Source of the DNA: Paraliobacillus salinarum
GTDB taxonomy: Bacteria > Bacillota > Bacilli > Bacillales > Amphibacillaceae
Direction: 5' to 3'
NCBI RefSeq assembly: GCF_014083865.1
Contig: NZ_JACEFA010000004.1
Location: 1-64,000 of the forward strand
DNA length: 64,000 nt
In this document: piece after piece, positions 9,060 to 17,863 of the stretch
How positions within the stretch are numbered: the stretch's first letter is position 1
How the letters are laid out: each line of letters opens with the position of its first letter
Translations under genes and position numbers: made by a program
Notes under the pieces: model-generated
The model's database searches: none
Seen by the model: only the letters and a program-made list of their open reading frames with translations
Told to the model about the DNA's origin: nothing

Positions 9060-10004
9060 TTGCTTTACACACTTACACCAAATCCAGCCATTGATTTATA
9101 TATAGGAATGGATCAATTGCTTCCTAATACGGTTAATCGAACAAACGAAGAAGATTATCAAGCAAATGGAAAAGCAGTTAATATTTCTGTGATGCTACAA
9201 CGTTTTGGTTTACCTAATACAGCTCTAGGATTCATTGGTGGATTTAGCGGAAGATTTATAGAAGAAGAACTGCAAAAGCAAGGTATTCAAACAAATTTTG
9301 TTCGCGTAGAGGGAACAACAAGAATAAACGTATTTGTTAACGCTGACAAAGAGTATAAAATTGTTAACCAAGGACCTGAGATACCGAAAGATAAGCTTAA
9401 TGAAATGAAAAAACTACTTAAAGAGCTACCAGAACAAAGCACATTATTTTTATCTGGCAGTCTACCAAAAGGTTTAGATGATAAGTTTTATTTAGAAACA
9501 GCAAAAATTTGTAAAGATAGAAAGATCAAATTAATCTTAGATATTAGTTCTCCTATTCTACTAGACTGTTTAGCATACCAACCGTATCTAATAAAACCTA
9601 ATGACGATGAGTTAGCCAGCTTTTTTAATATTGATACAGAGGAATTAACTGATAGTAAGATTATTTTCTATGCTAATAAATTAGTACAACTTGGTGCACA
9701 ACACGTTCTAGTTTCTAGAGGAGAAAAAGGCGCAATCTATGTAACTGATTCTGATGCAATAAAAGTAACAGCACCTAAAGGCGAGGTTGTAAACACAGCC
9801 TGTGCTGGCGACTCCTTACTTGCTACATTTGCATCTCAAGAAATAAAAGGAGAATCCATTGAACAAGCACTAGTTCTAGCCTCAGCTGTTGGATCATCAA
9901 CCGCTTTTAGTAAAGGTTTAAGTGACCTTTCAGATATTAATGCACTAATAAAACAAATATCTATTCATTCATTAAAGGAGGAGTTAAACAATGTCAAAGG
10001 TTAA
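9060..10004 (+). CDS. PfkB-family hexose-phosphate kinase (1-phosphofructokinase/tagatose-6-P kinase type)
   Basis: A 314-residue PfkB-type kinase. It starts with the family's LYTLTPNPAIDLYI, has the substrate-binding GKAVNISVML region, and carries the C-terminal PfkB signature AGDSLLATFAS with the catalytic aspartate. In this operon it should phosphorylate the hexose-1- or 6-phosphate made by the PTS to a bisphosphate. The start is taken as TTG at 9060, 5 bases after GGAAGGTGATC-type sequence; an ATG at 9045 in the same frame has no ribosome binding site. Its 3' end overlaps the PTS IIBC gene by 14 bases. Fructose-1-phosphate is the most likely substrate; tagatose-6-phosphate is possible. 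Confidence 0.87.
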   Translation: MLYTLTPNPAIDLYIGMDQLLPNTVNRTNEEDYQANGKAVNISVMLQRFGLPNTALGFIGGFSGRFIEEELQKQGIQTNFVRVEGTTRINVFVNADKEYKIVNQGPEIPKDKLNEMKKLLKELPEQSTLFLSGSLPKGLDDKFYLETAKICKDRKIKLILDISSPILLDCLAYQPYLIKPNDDELASFFNIDTEELTDSKIIFYANKLVQLGAQHVLVSRGEKGAIYVTDSDAIKVTAPKGEVVNTACAGDSLLATFASQEIKGESIEQALVLASAVGSSTAFSKGLSDLSDINALIKQISIHSLKEELNNVKG

Positions 10005-11391
10005 AATCATTGCAGCGACTGGTTGCCCAACCGGAATCGCTCACACATTTATGGCAGAAGAAGCGTTAAAAGTAGCAGCAAAAAATCTAGGTGTGGATAT
10101 TAAAGTCGAAACACACGGTCAAGTAGGTGTTGAAAATGAGTTAACGAAGCAAGATATTATAGAAGCTGACGGCGTTATCCTTGCAGCTGACAAAGATGTT
10201 AATCCTAGCCGTTTCCAAGGTAAACCTACCATCCAAGTATCTGTTGCAAAAGGTATTCATGAAGCGGAGAAGTTAATTCAGCAAATTATTGATGGAAAAG
10301 CGACTGTATACAAAGCAAAAAAGAGTGATGTATCAAATAATGATGAAGATGAAAACGCTACATCAGGAAAAAACAAATTTTTGCACAGCATTTATACACA
10401 CCTAATGAATGGTGTTTCACACATGCTACCATTCGTAGTAGGTGGAGGTGTATTAATCGCAATCTCCTTTTTATTTGGAATTCACTCAGCTGACCCTGAA
10501 CACAGCTCATACAATGAATTTGCAGCATTATTAAAGAATGTCGGGGGATTAGGTTTTTCACTAATGGTACCTGTCCTGGCTGCATTTATCGCTGATTCGA
10601 TTGCCAAAAGACCAGGGATGGTTGTTGGGTTTATCGGTGGTTTAATCGCTAATGATGGTGGTGCTGGATTTTTAGGTGGTATCGCAGCTGGTTTTATCGC
10701 TGGTTACATCATCGTTTTATTAATGAAATTATTAGAAGGTATGCCTAAATCACTTAATGGTTTAAAGTCCATCTTCTTATACCCTGTAATTGGTATCTTC
10801 CTTATTGGGGTTATTATGACTTTACTTGTAGAACCAATGACAGCGATTAATGAAGGAATGAAAACATTTTTAGGTAACTTCCAAGACTCTAATCCAATCG
10901 TCTTAGGATTGATCGTTGGTGCGATGAGTGCATTTGATATGGGTGGCCCTGTAAATAAGGCAGCATATGTTACAGGAACCGCTTTACTTGGTGAGGGGAA
11001 CTACTTCTTTATGGCTGGTGTTTCTGCCGCATGTATTACACCACCATTAATAACTGCATTCGCAACTGTATTCTTTAAAAAGCATTTTAATCAAGCAGAA
11101 AGAAATGCTGGAGGGGTTAACTTTATCCTTGGTGCGACACATATTACAGAAGGAGCAATCCCATTTGCAGCTAAAAACCCAATTGTTGTTATTCCTATAC
11201 TGATGATTGGTTCATCTATATCTGCAATTTTAACTTACATGATGAAAGTGCAAGTACCTGCACCACACGGCGGATTTTTAGTACTTCCAGTTGTGACTGG
11301 CGCATTCCAATGGGTTTTTGCAATTTTAGTAGGATCACTTGTAGGAGCATTCTTATACGGGTATTATAAAAAAAGAGCGAACAATAAATAA
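9991..11391 (+). CDS. PTS fructose-family transporter, IIBC component
   Basis: A 466-residue fusion of a cytoplasmic IIB domain (about 1-100) and a membrane IIC domain. The IIB phosphocysteine is in AATGCPTGIAHTFMAEEAL, highly typical of the fructose family. A charged linker (about 105-130) leads into roughly ten hydrophobic segments, with family motifs such as GGVLIAISFLFG, SAFDMGGPVNKAAY and ATHITEGAIPFA. It imports and phosphorylates a ketohexose or related sugar. The start is after GGAGG, and the gene overlaps the kinase gene, so they are translationally linked. IIA is a separate gene downstream, unlike the single-chain FruA of B. subtilis. Confidence 0.93.
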   Translation: MSKVKIIAATGCPTGIAHTFMAEEALKVAAKNLGVDIKVETHGQVGVENELTKQDIIEADGVILAADKDVNPSRFQGKPTIQVSVAKGIHEAEKLIQQIIDGKATVYKAKKSDVSNNDEDENATSGKNKFLHSIYTHLMNGVSHMLPFVVGGGVLIAISFLFGIHSADPEHSSYNEFAALLKNVGGLGFSLMVPVLAAFIADSIAKRPGMVVGFIGGLIANDGGAGFLGGIAAGFIAGYIIVLLMKLLEGMPKSLNGLKSIFLYPVIGIFLIGVIMTLLVEPMTAINEGMKTFLGNFQDSNPIVLGLIVGAMSAFDMGGPVNKAAYVTGTALLGEGNYFFMAGVSAACITPPLITAFATVFFKKHFNQAERNAGGVNFILGATHITEGAIPFAAKNPIVVIPILMIGSSISAILTYMMKVQVPAPHGGFLVLPVVTGAFQWVFAILVGSLVGAFLYGYYKKRANNK

Positions 11392-11409
11392 TAGAGAGAA
11401 GGAATAGCA

Positions 11410-11865
11410 ATGGGAAACAATCTAATTAATGAAAATTACATTAAACTAGAGCAAGATATCCATTCTCAGGATGAGTTATTTGAAGCTGTCGCTAACTTGG
11501 CTATTGAACAAAACATAGCTACAAATAAAGCAGATATCATTGCAGGTTTAAAAAAACGTGAAAGTGAAAGCACAACTGGGTTTCAAGATGGGTTTGCTAT
11601 CCCACATACACAACTAAATACGATTGCGCATCCATCCATTTTGGTAATTACCACTAAAAATGAATTGGAATGGAACTCCATGGATGGAAAGCCTGCTAAC
11701 TTTTTCATTGTTTTATTAATCCCAAAAGATCAAGCAGGATCTACACATATACAAGCATTATCAGCAGTATCTAAAATGCTAATTCATAGCAATAATAGAG
11801 AAAGTCTTAAAAACAGTACGAAGGCAAGTGATATATATCAACTTCTACAAGATTTCGTAAACTAA
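11410..11865 (+). CDS. PTS fructose-family IIA component
   Basis: A 151-residue type 2 (fructose/mannitol) EIIA protein that passes phosphate from HPr to the IIB domain encoded upstream. The active-site histidine is in DGFAIPHTQ, preceded by KKRESESTTGFQ, the standard family context. Length is usual for a free-standing IIA. It starts 18 bases after the IIBC stop, with AGAAGGAATAGC before the ATG. Confidence 0.93.
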   Translation: MGNNLINENYIKLEQDIHSQDELFEAVANLAIEQNIATNKADIIAGLKKRESESTTGFQDGFAIPHTQLNTIAHPSILVITTKNELEWNSMDGKPANFFIVLLIPKDQAGSTHIQALSAVSKMLIHSNNRESLKNSTKASDIYQLLQDFVN

Positions 11866-11884
11866 CTACTAGGGGGAAATAAAA

Positions 11885-12739
11885 ATGGCACTTGTTTCAT
11901 CAACACCAATGTTAGAGAAAGCACAAAAAGGAAAATATGGAGTTGGCGCGTTTAATGTCCATTCATTAGATATGATTTATGCAGTAACAGAAGCTGCAGC
12001 CGATTTAAATGCTCCAGTTATTTTACAAACAACAATGGGGACAGTTCGATCATTAGGTCCAGATAATATCGTTGCCGCAGCTACAGCAGCAGCTGATACT
12101 TATGGCATACCAGTTGCGCTCCATCTTGACCATTGTACTGATTACGGTCTAATTGTTCAATGTATTCGAGCTGGCTATACCTCCATCATGATTGATGCAT
12201 CTATGCATTCATTTGAGGAAAATGTCACTCAAACAAACAAAGTAATGGAAATAGCAAAACACTTATCAATTAATGTTGAAGCAGAACTTGGCAAAGTTGG
12301 CGGCGTTGAGGATGATATCGTTGTTGACGAACAAGATGCACAAAAAGCTATTCCTAGTGAATGCGTTACTTTTGTAGAACAAACCAATGTTACTACATTA
12401 GCTCCAGCGATAGGTACTGCTCACGGGATTTACACAGGTGACCCTGACATTGATTTTAATCGAATAAAAGAAATCGCGTCATTAGTAGATGTACCGCTTG
12501 TATTGCATGGAGGATCTGCAATTCCAAACGAGGATGTTAAGAAATGTATTGCTTTGGGCATGGCTAAAATGAATGTATCAACCGAATTAAAACATGCTTA
12601 TTCTAAAGCTATTCAGAAGCATTTCGAGGAAGATCCAAGCGGTTTAGACCCAAGAGCATATTTAACTAAAGCAAAAGATGCAGCTAAAGCACTTGTAAAA
12701 GAAAAAATTAGATTAGTCGGCTGTGACAACAAAGCTTAA
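11885..12739 (+). CDS. Class II fructose/tagatose-bisphosphate aldolase
   Basis: A 284-residue zinc-dependent ketose-bisphosphate aldolase that splits the bisphosphate made by the operon's kinase into dihydroxyacetone-P and glyceraldehyde-3-P. The zinc ligands and active-site motifs are visible: LHLDHCTD, AELGKVGG, GTAHGIY and LHGGSAIP. It closes the pathway: transporter (IIBC, IIA), kinase, aldolase. The start has AGGGGGA 7 bases upstream. Sequence alone does not separate fructose- from tagatose-bisphosphate specificity. A second aldolase of the unrelated class I type is at 17864. Confidence 0.92.
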   Translation: MALVSSTPMLEKAQKGKYGVGAFNVHSLDMIYAVTEAAADLNAPVILQTTMGTVRSLGPDNIVAAATAAADTYGIPVALHLDHCTDYGLIVQCIRAGYTSIMIDASMHSFEENVTQTNKVMEIAKHLSINVEAELGKVGGVEDDIVVDEQDAQKAIPSECVTFVEQTNVTTLAPAIGTAHGIYTGDPDIDFNRIKEIASLVDVPLVLHGGSAIPNEDVKKCIALGMAKMNVSTELKHAYSKAIQKHFEEDPSGLDPRAYLTKAKDAAKALVKEKIRLVGCDNKA

Positions 12740-12752
12740 GAAATTTTTGTGA

Positions 12753-12792
12753 AGATCCAAAAGTAAAGAAATATTTACTTTTGGGTCTTTTT
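12753..12792 (+). terminator. Terminator of the PTS operon
   Basis: A 15-bp stem (AGATCCAAAAGTAAA with one wobble to TTTACTTTTGGGTCT, 6-base loop) followed by TTTT, 14 bases after the aldolase stop. Confidence 0.88.
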
Positions 12793-12873
12793 AATTTTTA
12801 GTCCATATAAGTGTAAATGTAGTAAACATGGGTATCCTAAGTTGAGAAAATTTACGATAAAGGGGCCCATTTA

Positions 12874-14094
12874 ATGAATATACAATCAGGTACTTATTAC
12901 TGGCCAACTACACTAATGAACACTCCAACTTATCCACAAGTAACCGAAGATATCAATTGTGATGTATTAATAATAGGCGGCGGAAGTTCAGGTGCACAAT
13001 GCGCCTACTATTTAGCTGAAACTGATTTAAACGTCGTATTGATTGAAAAAAACACGCTAGGGAGCGGTAGCACTAGCGCAAATACAGCACTGATTCAATA
13101 CGCTGGCGAAAAAATGTTTATTAACTTACAAAACACATTTGGAGAGGCCTATATATCCAAGCACCTGTCATTATGCAGACAAGCAATTGATGATATTGAA
13201 AAAGCAGCTAAACAAATGAACCGTGATTGTTCTTTCACAAGAAGAGACACGTTATACTTCGCCAGCCATCATGAAGATGTGGAGAAACTGAAAAAAGAAT
13301 ATCAACTTTTAAAAGAAGCACAATTCCCGCTTCAGTTTTTAACAAGAGATGAGATTGCATCTATCTATCCTTTTTCAAAAGAAGCAGCGATTTACTTTAA
13401 AAATGATGCAGAAGTCAATCCGTTTATTTTCACGCACGGTTTAATCGAATATGCATTGGAACATGATGTAAAGATTTTTGAAAATACAAAAATGATTGGT
13501 CATGTTTATCATGATGACGGTGTTACTATCTATACCGATACAAAGCATAAGATCCATGCCAAAAAAGTTATCTATTGCGCAGGATATGAAAATGTTGAGT
13601 TAAAAAATGAAAAACAGGCTTCATTTGTCAGTACATATACTGTTACAACAGAACCGGTGAATGATTTCTCGACTTGGCATAATCGCACGTTAATATGGGA
13701 GACTGCAAGGCCTTACTTATATATTCGAACGACTGCTGATAACCGAATTATTATTGGGGGATTAGATGATAATACGATCTATCCAGAAGATCGCGATAGT
13801 AAGCTTGCACATAAAAAAGATAAACTAATACAAGGATTTAATAAGCTTTTTCCAGACATCTCTGTTAAACCAGCTTACTATTTAGCTGCTCATTATGGTG
13901 GAACTAGAGACGGGCTTCCTATTATTGGTCAATACGAAGCATCGCCCCACAGTTACTTTTTATATGGCTACGGAGATAATGGAACAGTGTATAGTCAATT
14001 ATTAGCCCGTATTATTGCTGACGATATTATTTCAGGAAACAGCGCAGATCTACCTTATTACTTACAAAATAGACCGAAACAAAACGAAGCATAG
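12874..14094 (+). CDS. FAD-dependent oxidoreductase (DAO/glycine oxidase family)
   Basis: A 406-residue flavoprotein of the DAO superfamily. The ADP-binding motif is DVLIIGGGSSGAQCAYYLAE at about residues 30-49, followed by LIEKNTLGSGSTSANTALIQ, typical of the family, and a C-terminal FAD contact HYGGTRDGLPIIGQ. It lacks a signal peptide and should be cytoplasmic. Members oxidise amines, D-amino acids or polyols; the substrate here is unknown. A clear ribosome binding site (AAAGGGG) precedes the ATG. It lies alone between two terminators, so it is probably its own transcription unit. Confidence 0.85.
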   Translation: MNIQSGTYYWPTTLMNTPTYPQVTEDINCDVLIIGGGSSGAQCAYYLAETDLNVVLIEKNTLGSGSTSANTALIQYAGEKMFINLQNTFGEAYISKHLSLCRQAIDDIEKAAKQMNRDCSFTRRDTLYFASHHEDVEKLKKEYQLLKEAQFPLQFLTRDEIASIYPFSKEAAIYFKNDAEVNPFIFTHGLIEYALEHDVKIFENTKMIGHVYHDDGVTIYTDTKHKIHAKKVIYCAGYENVELKNEKQASFVSTYTVTTEPVNDFSTWHNRTLIWETARPYLYIRTTADNRIIIGGLDDNTIYPEDRDSKLAHKKDKLIQGFNKLFPDISVKPAYYLAAHYGGTRDGLPIIGQYEASPHSYFLYGYGDNGTVYSQLLARIIADDIISGNSADLPYYLQNRPKQNEA

Positions 14095-14114
14095 TATTTC
14101 TATGTTTCTTTTTT
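14086..14114 (+). terminator. Terminator after the FAD oxidoreductase
   Basis: GAAGCATAG, 5-base loop, CTATGTTTC, then six T residues; the first arm contains the stop codon of the gene. Confidence 0.82.
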
Positions 14115-14207
14115 GTATATTATAAAATACTACCATTCGCTTGAAAGATACGAACGTAGTATACTTTAGCTAAGAATAATTCAGTAATAAAGAAGCGAGG
14201 TGGCAAT

Positions 14208-15122
14208 ATGAAAATTGGATTAATCGGTTTAGGTGATATTGCTAAGAAAGCATACCTTCCTGTGTTAGCAAATAAAGAGGATATCGAGTTGATCCTTTGC
14301 ACACGCAATCGAAAAACATTGCAGCAATTAGCAGATAAATACCGCATTTCTACTTATGTTGAAACAGTAGATCAGTTAATTGCTGAGAATATCGATGCAG
14401 CTTTTATCAGTACTGCAACTAAAGCACATATTGAAATTGCAAACGAATTGCTAGAACACGGCATTCACACGTACATCGACAAACCTATTTCTTTTCATTT
14501 TAACGAGACAAAACAAATTGTTGACAAAGCACAGGAACAGAATGCAATCGCAATGGTCGGATTTAATCGTAGGTTTGCTCCTATGATCAGTGACTTAATA
14601 GGAAAAGGTAAGCCAAACCTTGTTCTTATTCAAAAGAACCGTTTTGCTTTACCTGGTGTGCCAAGACAATTTGTTGTTGAAGACTTTATCCACGTAGTAG
14701 ACACATTAAGATTTTTAATGCAAACAGAAGTGATTGATGTAAAAGTTGATTTTTCATACAAAGACGACTTACTTCAGCATGTTGTTCTTCAATTGATTGG
14801 AGACGGCACTACTGCTATCGGAATAATGAATAGAAATAGTGGGGTAACAGAAGAAATCATTGAATATACAACAGAACAACACAAATATGTGATTGACGGC
14901 TTAGTAACTATGACACATTACCATAATCGCGAGAAGAATACTCAAAGCTTCGGAGACTGGGAACCTACTTTATACAAACGAGGATTTTATCAAATTGCAG
15001 ACCATTTTATTGATTGTGTTAAGCAAAATAAAACTCCAGAACCATCAATTAATGATTCCTTACTCACTCACGATATTTGCGAACAGATTATTAGCCAGAT
15101 AGAAGCATCAATTTCCAAATAA
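14208..15122 (+). CDS. Gfo/Idh/MocA-family oxidoreductase
   Basis: A 304-residue NAD(P)-dependent sugar or polyol dehydrogenase family protein. The N-terminal Rossmann fold begins KIGLIGLGDIAKKAYLPVL; the family's catalytic-type EKP motif appears as IDKPISFH near residue 95, where Asp replaces the usual Glu. The C-terminal alpha/beta domain includes VGFNRRFAP. The start is after GAGGTGG. It is flanked by terminators and is on its own. It could oxidise an amino sugar or inositol-like substrate; no link to the sugar island at 31-51 kb can be shown from position. Confidence 0.85.
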   Translation: MKIGLIGLGDIAKKAYLPVLANKEDIELILCTRNRKTLQQLADKYRISTYVETVDQLIAENIDAAFISTATKAHIEIANELLEHGIHTYIDKPISFHFNETKQIVDKAQEQNAIAMVGFNRRFAPMISDLIGKGKPNLVLIQKNRFALPGVPRQFVVEDFIHVVDTLRFLMQTEVIDVKVDFSYKDDLLQHVVLQLIGDGTTAIGIMNRNSGVTEEIIEYTTEQHKYVIDGLVTMTHYHNREKNTQSFGDWEPTLYKRGFYQIADHFIDCVKQNKTPEPSINDSLLTHDICEQIISQIEASISK

Positions 15123-15127
15123 AAATA

Positions 15128-15150
15128 AGGCCACTACCTTCTAGTGGCCT
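15128..15150 (-). terminator. Terminator for the small Cys-rich protein gene
   Basis: AGGCCACTA, 5-base loop, TAGTGGCCT. On the minus strand it is followed by TATTTTTATTT; on the plus strand there is no T-run, so it mainly serves the minus-strand gene. Confidence 0.75.
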
Positions 15151-15168
15151 CACCGTTCATAAATTCTT

Positions 15169-15444
15169 CTAACAGCACGCTTCATCCGATGTCATTTTCA
15201 CCAATTCTATTTGATATGCACCCGATTCAATCTTAGGTTGAATACTTGTAATATACTTTCTGACATCTTCTCTTTGTTCGTCTACCATTGATAATGGAAA
15301 ATATATAAACCCTTCTTCTTGATGAAGAATTGTTAATTGGACATCTTCATCATCTTTCACCGTCGCTACTAATCTGCACGTGTCACATTTCGGCGCCATT
15401 TCAAATGAGATCGTAATCTCCTCCTGATTGTCTGTTTTCTTCAT
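15169..15444 (-). CDS. Small hypothetical protein with CxxC and terminal CC
   Basis: A 91-residue soluble acidic protein that I do not recognise. Visible features are a CDTC motif near residue 19 and a C-terminal ACC, giving four cysteines that could bind metal or form a redox pair. The middle is mixed alpha/beta without membrane segments. The upstream ribosome binding site is weak (AAAGAA), but the gene has its own terminator and no overlap with a gene on the other strand. The first part (TISFEMAPKCDTCRLVATV) reads like a beta-hairpin metal site. Function unknown. Confidence 0.6.
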   Translation of the reverse strand: MKKTDNQEEITISFEMAPKCDTCRLVATVKDDEDVQLTILHQEEGFIYFPLSMVDEQREDVRKYITSIQPKIESGAYQIELVKMTSDEACC

Positions 15445-15637
15445 TTCTTTATGCTGTTAAAAATTGTACCACAGCAATCAAAAGAATGAAAACAGGATAA
15501 GCAAGCCTATTTTTTAACATACAGCGATAAAGAACAAAGAACGATACATAACTAGGTGAAACTATTACTTTTTTAATTATTCCCCCAATTAAGCTTAATT
15601 GCTCTGAATTTGTTATAGATTAGAAATTAACAAGGCG

Positions 15638-16204
15638 TTAGAAATCATAAGATGCCTCTTTTTCTTCGCGTATGCTTCTCATCGTATCTGCCAACATGAT
15701 CGTATCCTCGATTAATCGATCGATACGAAAGAACACATCATCATTAATTATTTCTTTGTTAAGAAAATCCTGCTCTTCTATAAAAACATAACTTTGCACT
15801 AAGTGCGCTTTCATATAAGCTAAAATCGGTTTTATTTGTTGCTCTGCAATTAAGTAGTGTTTAGCTGAACCAGCTGTGACGATGATACTCACCACTTTAT
15901 CCCTCAGAGCATTAACCGGCAACAGATCGAAAACATTTTTCAATGTAGCTGGTATAGATGCTTGAAAAATTGGTGTCCCAATAATAATTGCATCTGCATG
16001 CATAATAGTTTGAAGAACATAGCTTGGATCACCAGTGTAATCCAAATAATGACGCCCATCACTAAACGGGAGATCATAATTCGCTAAATCTAATAGAGTT
16101 ACTTCTGCTTCAGGGTATGTTTGTTTGATTTTATCTACGGTATGAGTCATAGCTATTCTTGTTTTCGAACCAATGATTGAACCTGATATGGCAACAATAT
16201 TCAC
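15638..16204 (-). CDS. NADPH-dependent FMN reductase
   Basis: A 188-residue flavodoxin-like reductase. It starts with the family pattern MNIVAISGSIIGSKTRIAM, in which the SGS-type loop binds FMN phosphate, and continues with DADAIIGTPIFQASIPATLKNVFD-like residues typical of the SsuE/FMN_red family. It begins at GTG after AGGAGGTG. It lies 14 bases downstream of the luciferase-like monooxygenase gene, so the pair probably forms a two-component flavin monooxygenase in which this enzyme supplies reduced FMN. Confidence 0.87.
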   Translation of the reverse strand: MNIVAISGSIIGSKTRIAMTHTVDKIKQTYPEAEVTLLDLANYDLPFSDGRHYLDYTGDPSYVLQTIMHADAIIIGTPIFQASIPATLKNVFDLLPVNALRDKVVSIIVTAGSAKHYLIAEQQIKPILAYMKAHLVQSYVFIEEQDFLNKEIINDDVFFRIDRLIEDTIMLADTMRSIREEKEASYDF

Positions 16205-16218
16205 TGCTAGAACACCTC

Positions 16219-17277
16219 CTATTTCTTCTTAGTATATTTTTTTACCGCGGGCAAAATTTCTGTAGCAATTAATTCAATGTTCTTTTCTAAGCGCTCAAAA
16301 GGAACACCTCCAAAGTCAATTTGTGCAATATATCGCTGGTGGCCAAATACTTCATGTTGATACAATATTTTTTCAATAATCTCTTGTGGACTACCAATAT
16401 TCATTACATGGCGTGAATCCACACCTTGTGCAAAAAGTTGCTTAGGAAACCCTTGGCCATTCGTGCGCTTCATCCCTTCGTTAATATGCGGATACATATC
16501 ACGTAACGCTTGTTGTGACGTCTCTGCTGCATAGAAGAAACCAGCTGTTGCAACTGGCAATTCGCTAGGATCATGACCTACTTCCTTTGCAGCATTTCGA
16601 TAAGCATCTATTGTACGTTTGAATACCGAGACAGGCCCACCCAAATGAGCCATAAACATCGGCACACCTTGATAACCAGCCTTAATTGCACTCGCTGGAG
16701 TTCCACCTACCGCACGCCAAATTGGCAACTTCCCTTCTTTTGGACGAGGAATCACTTCAGCATCTGTTAAAGGTTGACGGAACTGCCCCTTCCAATTGAC
16801 CACTTCATTTTCATTTATTTGTCTTAACAAATCAAACTTTTCTTCAAATAATGCTTCATAGTCCCTAACGTTATACCCTAGCAAATCGAACAAGCCGACT
16901 CTTGATGCCCGACCTGCCACAATTTCCGTTCGTCCTCCAGATAAAAGATCAATTGTCGAAAAATCCTCGTATACACGTACAGGATCTGATGTACTAATAA
17001 TAGTGGAAGAACTTGCTATCTTAATATTTTCCGTTGCTTGTGCTATCGCGGATAATACAACGGTGTGTGCTTGTGTTGCAAAATACGCTTGGTGACTTTC
17101 TCCAACACTAAAAAAATCAAGACCTGCTTGGTCAGCTAATTTTGCGTATTCAACAATTTCCTTGAGTCGTTGCTGTGCGGCTATGCGGTTACCTGTCGTT
17201 GGATCAGGTAAATGATCACCTAATGTATATATACCAAATTCTAACCCGTCACTCGGATCAATACGATATTGTTTCAT
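16219..17277 (-). CDS. LLM-class flavin-dependent monooxygenase
   Basis: A 352-residue bacterial-luciferase-like TIM-barrel oxidoreductase. Family signatures include FGIYTLGDHLPDP, FFSVGESHQAYF, ASSSTIISTSDPVRVYEDFSTIDLLSGGR and VGGTPASAIKAG. Such enzymes use FMNH2 and O2 to oxidise organosulfur, alkane or xenobiotic substrates. A GTG three codons upstream is possible, but the ATG at 17277 is 8 bases from AGGGAG. The gene is first in an operon with the flavin reductase and divergent from an HxlR regulator, a layout usual for redox- or electrophile-responsive control. Confidence 0.87.
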   Translation of the reverse strand: MKQYRIDPSDGLEFGIYTLGDHLPDPTTGNRIAAQQRLKEIVEYAKLADQAGLDFFSVGESHQAYFATQAHTVVLSAIAQATENIKIASSSTIISTSDPVRVYEDFSTIDLLSGGRTEIVAGRASRVGLFDLLGYNVRDYEALFEEKFDLLRQINENEVVNWKGQFRQPLTDAEVIPRPKEGKLPIWRAVGGTPASAIKAGYQGVPMFMAHLGGPVSVFKRTIDAYRNAAKEVGHDPSELPVATAGFFYAAETSQQALRDMYPHINEGMKRTNGQGFPKQLFAQGVDSRHVMNIGSPQEIIEKILYQHEVFGHQRYIAQIDFGGVPFERLEKNIELIATEILPAVKKYTKKK

Positions 17278-17334
17278 TTTTTTCACTCCCTACTCTTCCT
17301 TACTATGTATATTCTATTAAATAACATTCTTTTT

Positions 17335-17363
17335 TGTAAGTACGCACTTAAAAGTGGTATAGT
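17335..17363 (+). promoter_or_regulatory. HxlR gene promoter with palindromic operator in the spacer
   Basis: TTGTAA (17335-17340), 17 bases, TATAGT (17358-17363). Inside the spacer is the perfect palindrome CACTTAAAAGTG (17345-17356), a good candidate for the operator of the divergent HxlR/monooxygenase pair. Autoregulation is inferred. Confidence 0.55.
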
Positions 17364-17393
17364 ATACAAAAAGATACTAAGGGAGACTTTCAG

Positions 17394-17747
17394 ATGGAAC
17401 GAGTGCCAAGCAACTGTCGAGTAGAGAACGCTTTAGGTATTTTAGTGGGGAAATGGAAGCCGATTATTATATTACATCTTCTGCAACATGGAACGAAACG
17501 ATTTAATGAACTTAAACGAGCGATGCCAGGTATCACACAAAAAATGTTAACCAAGCAATTACGAGAATTAGAAGAAGAAGATATTATTGCTCGTGTTGTT
17601 TATCCGCAGGTACCACCTAAAGTAGAATACTCCATAACATCGTACGGAAAAACATTGGAGCCAATATTAGAGGCAATGCACGAATGGGGTACAAAGCATG
17701 CATTACACAAGCTAGAAAAACAGGAAAATATCAAAGCAAGCAATTGA
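17394..17747 (+). CDS. HxlR-family transcriptional regulator
   Basis: A 117-residue winged-helix protein of the HxlR family. It has the characteristic N-terminal cysteine (Cys6, in [10 protein letters not shown]), the family pattern [16 protein letters not shown], the recognition region [18 protein letters not shown], and the wing [10 protein letters not shown]. HxlR proteins of this type often sense electrophiles or oxidants through the N-terminal Cys. The start has AAGGGAG upstream. It is divergent from the flavin monooxygenase genes, its likely targets. Confidence 0.9.
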   Translation: MERVPSNCRVENALGILVGKWKPIIILHLLQHGTKRFNELKRAMPGITQKMLTKQLRELEEEDIIARVVYPQVPPKVEYSITSYGKTLEPILEAMHEWGTKHALHKLEKQENIKASN

Positions 17748-17863
17748 AACGCTGAGCGCTTCACTGTAATTACACCGCCCAAAAATGATATAGTGAATTT
17801 AAGATGTTAAAAATCTTTCAGTAGTACAATCTAGCAATAACGATAAACAAAGGAGTGGATCAC

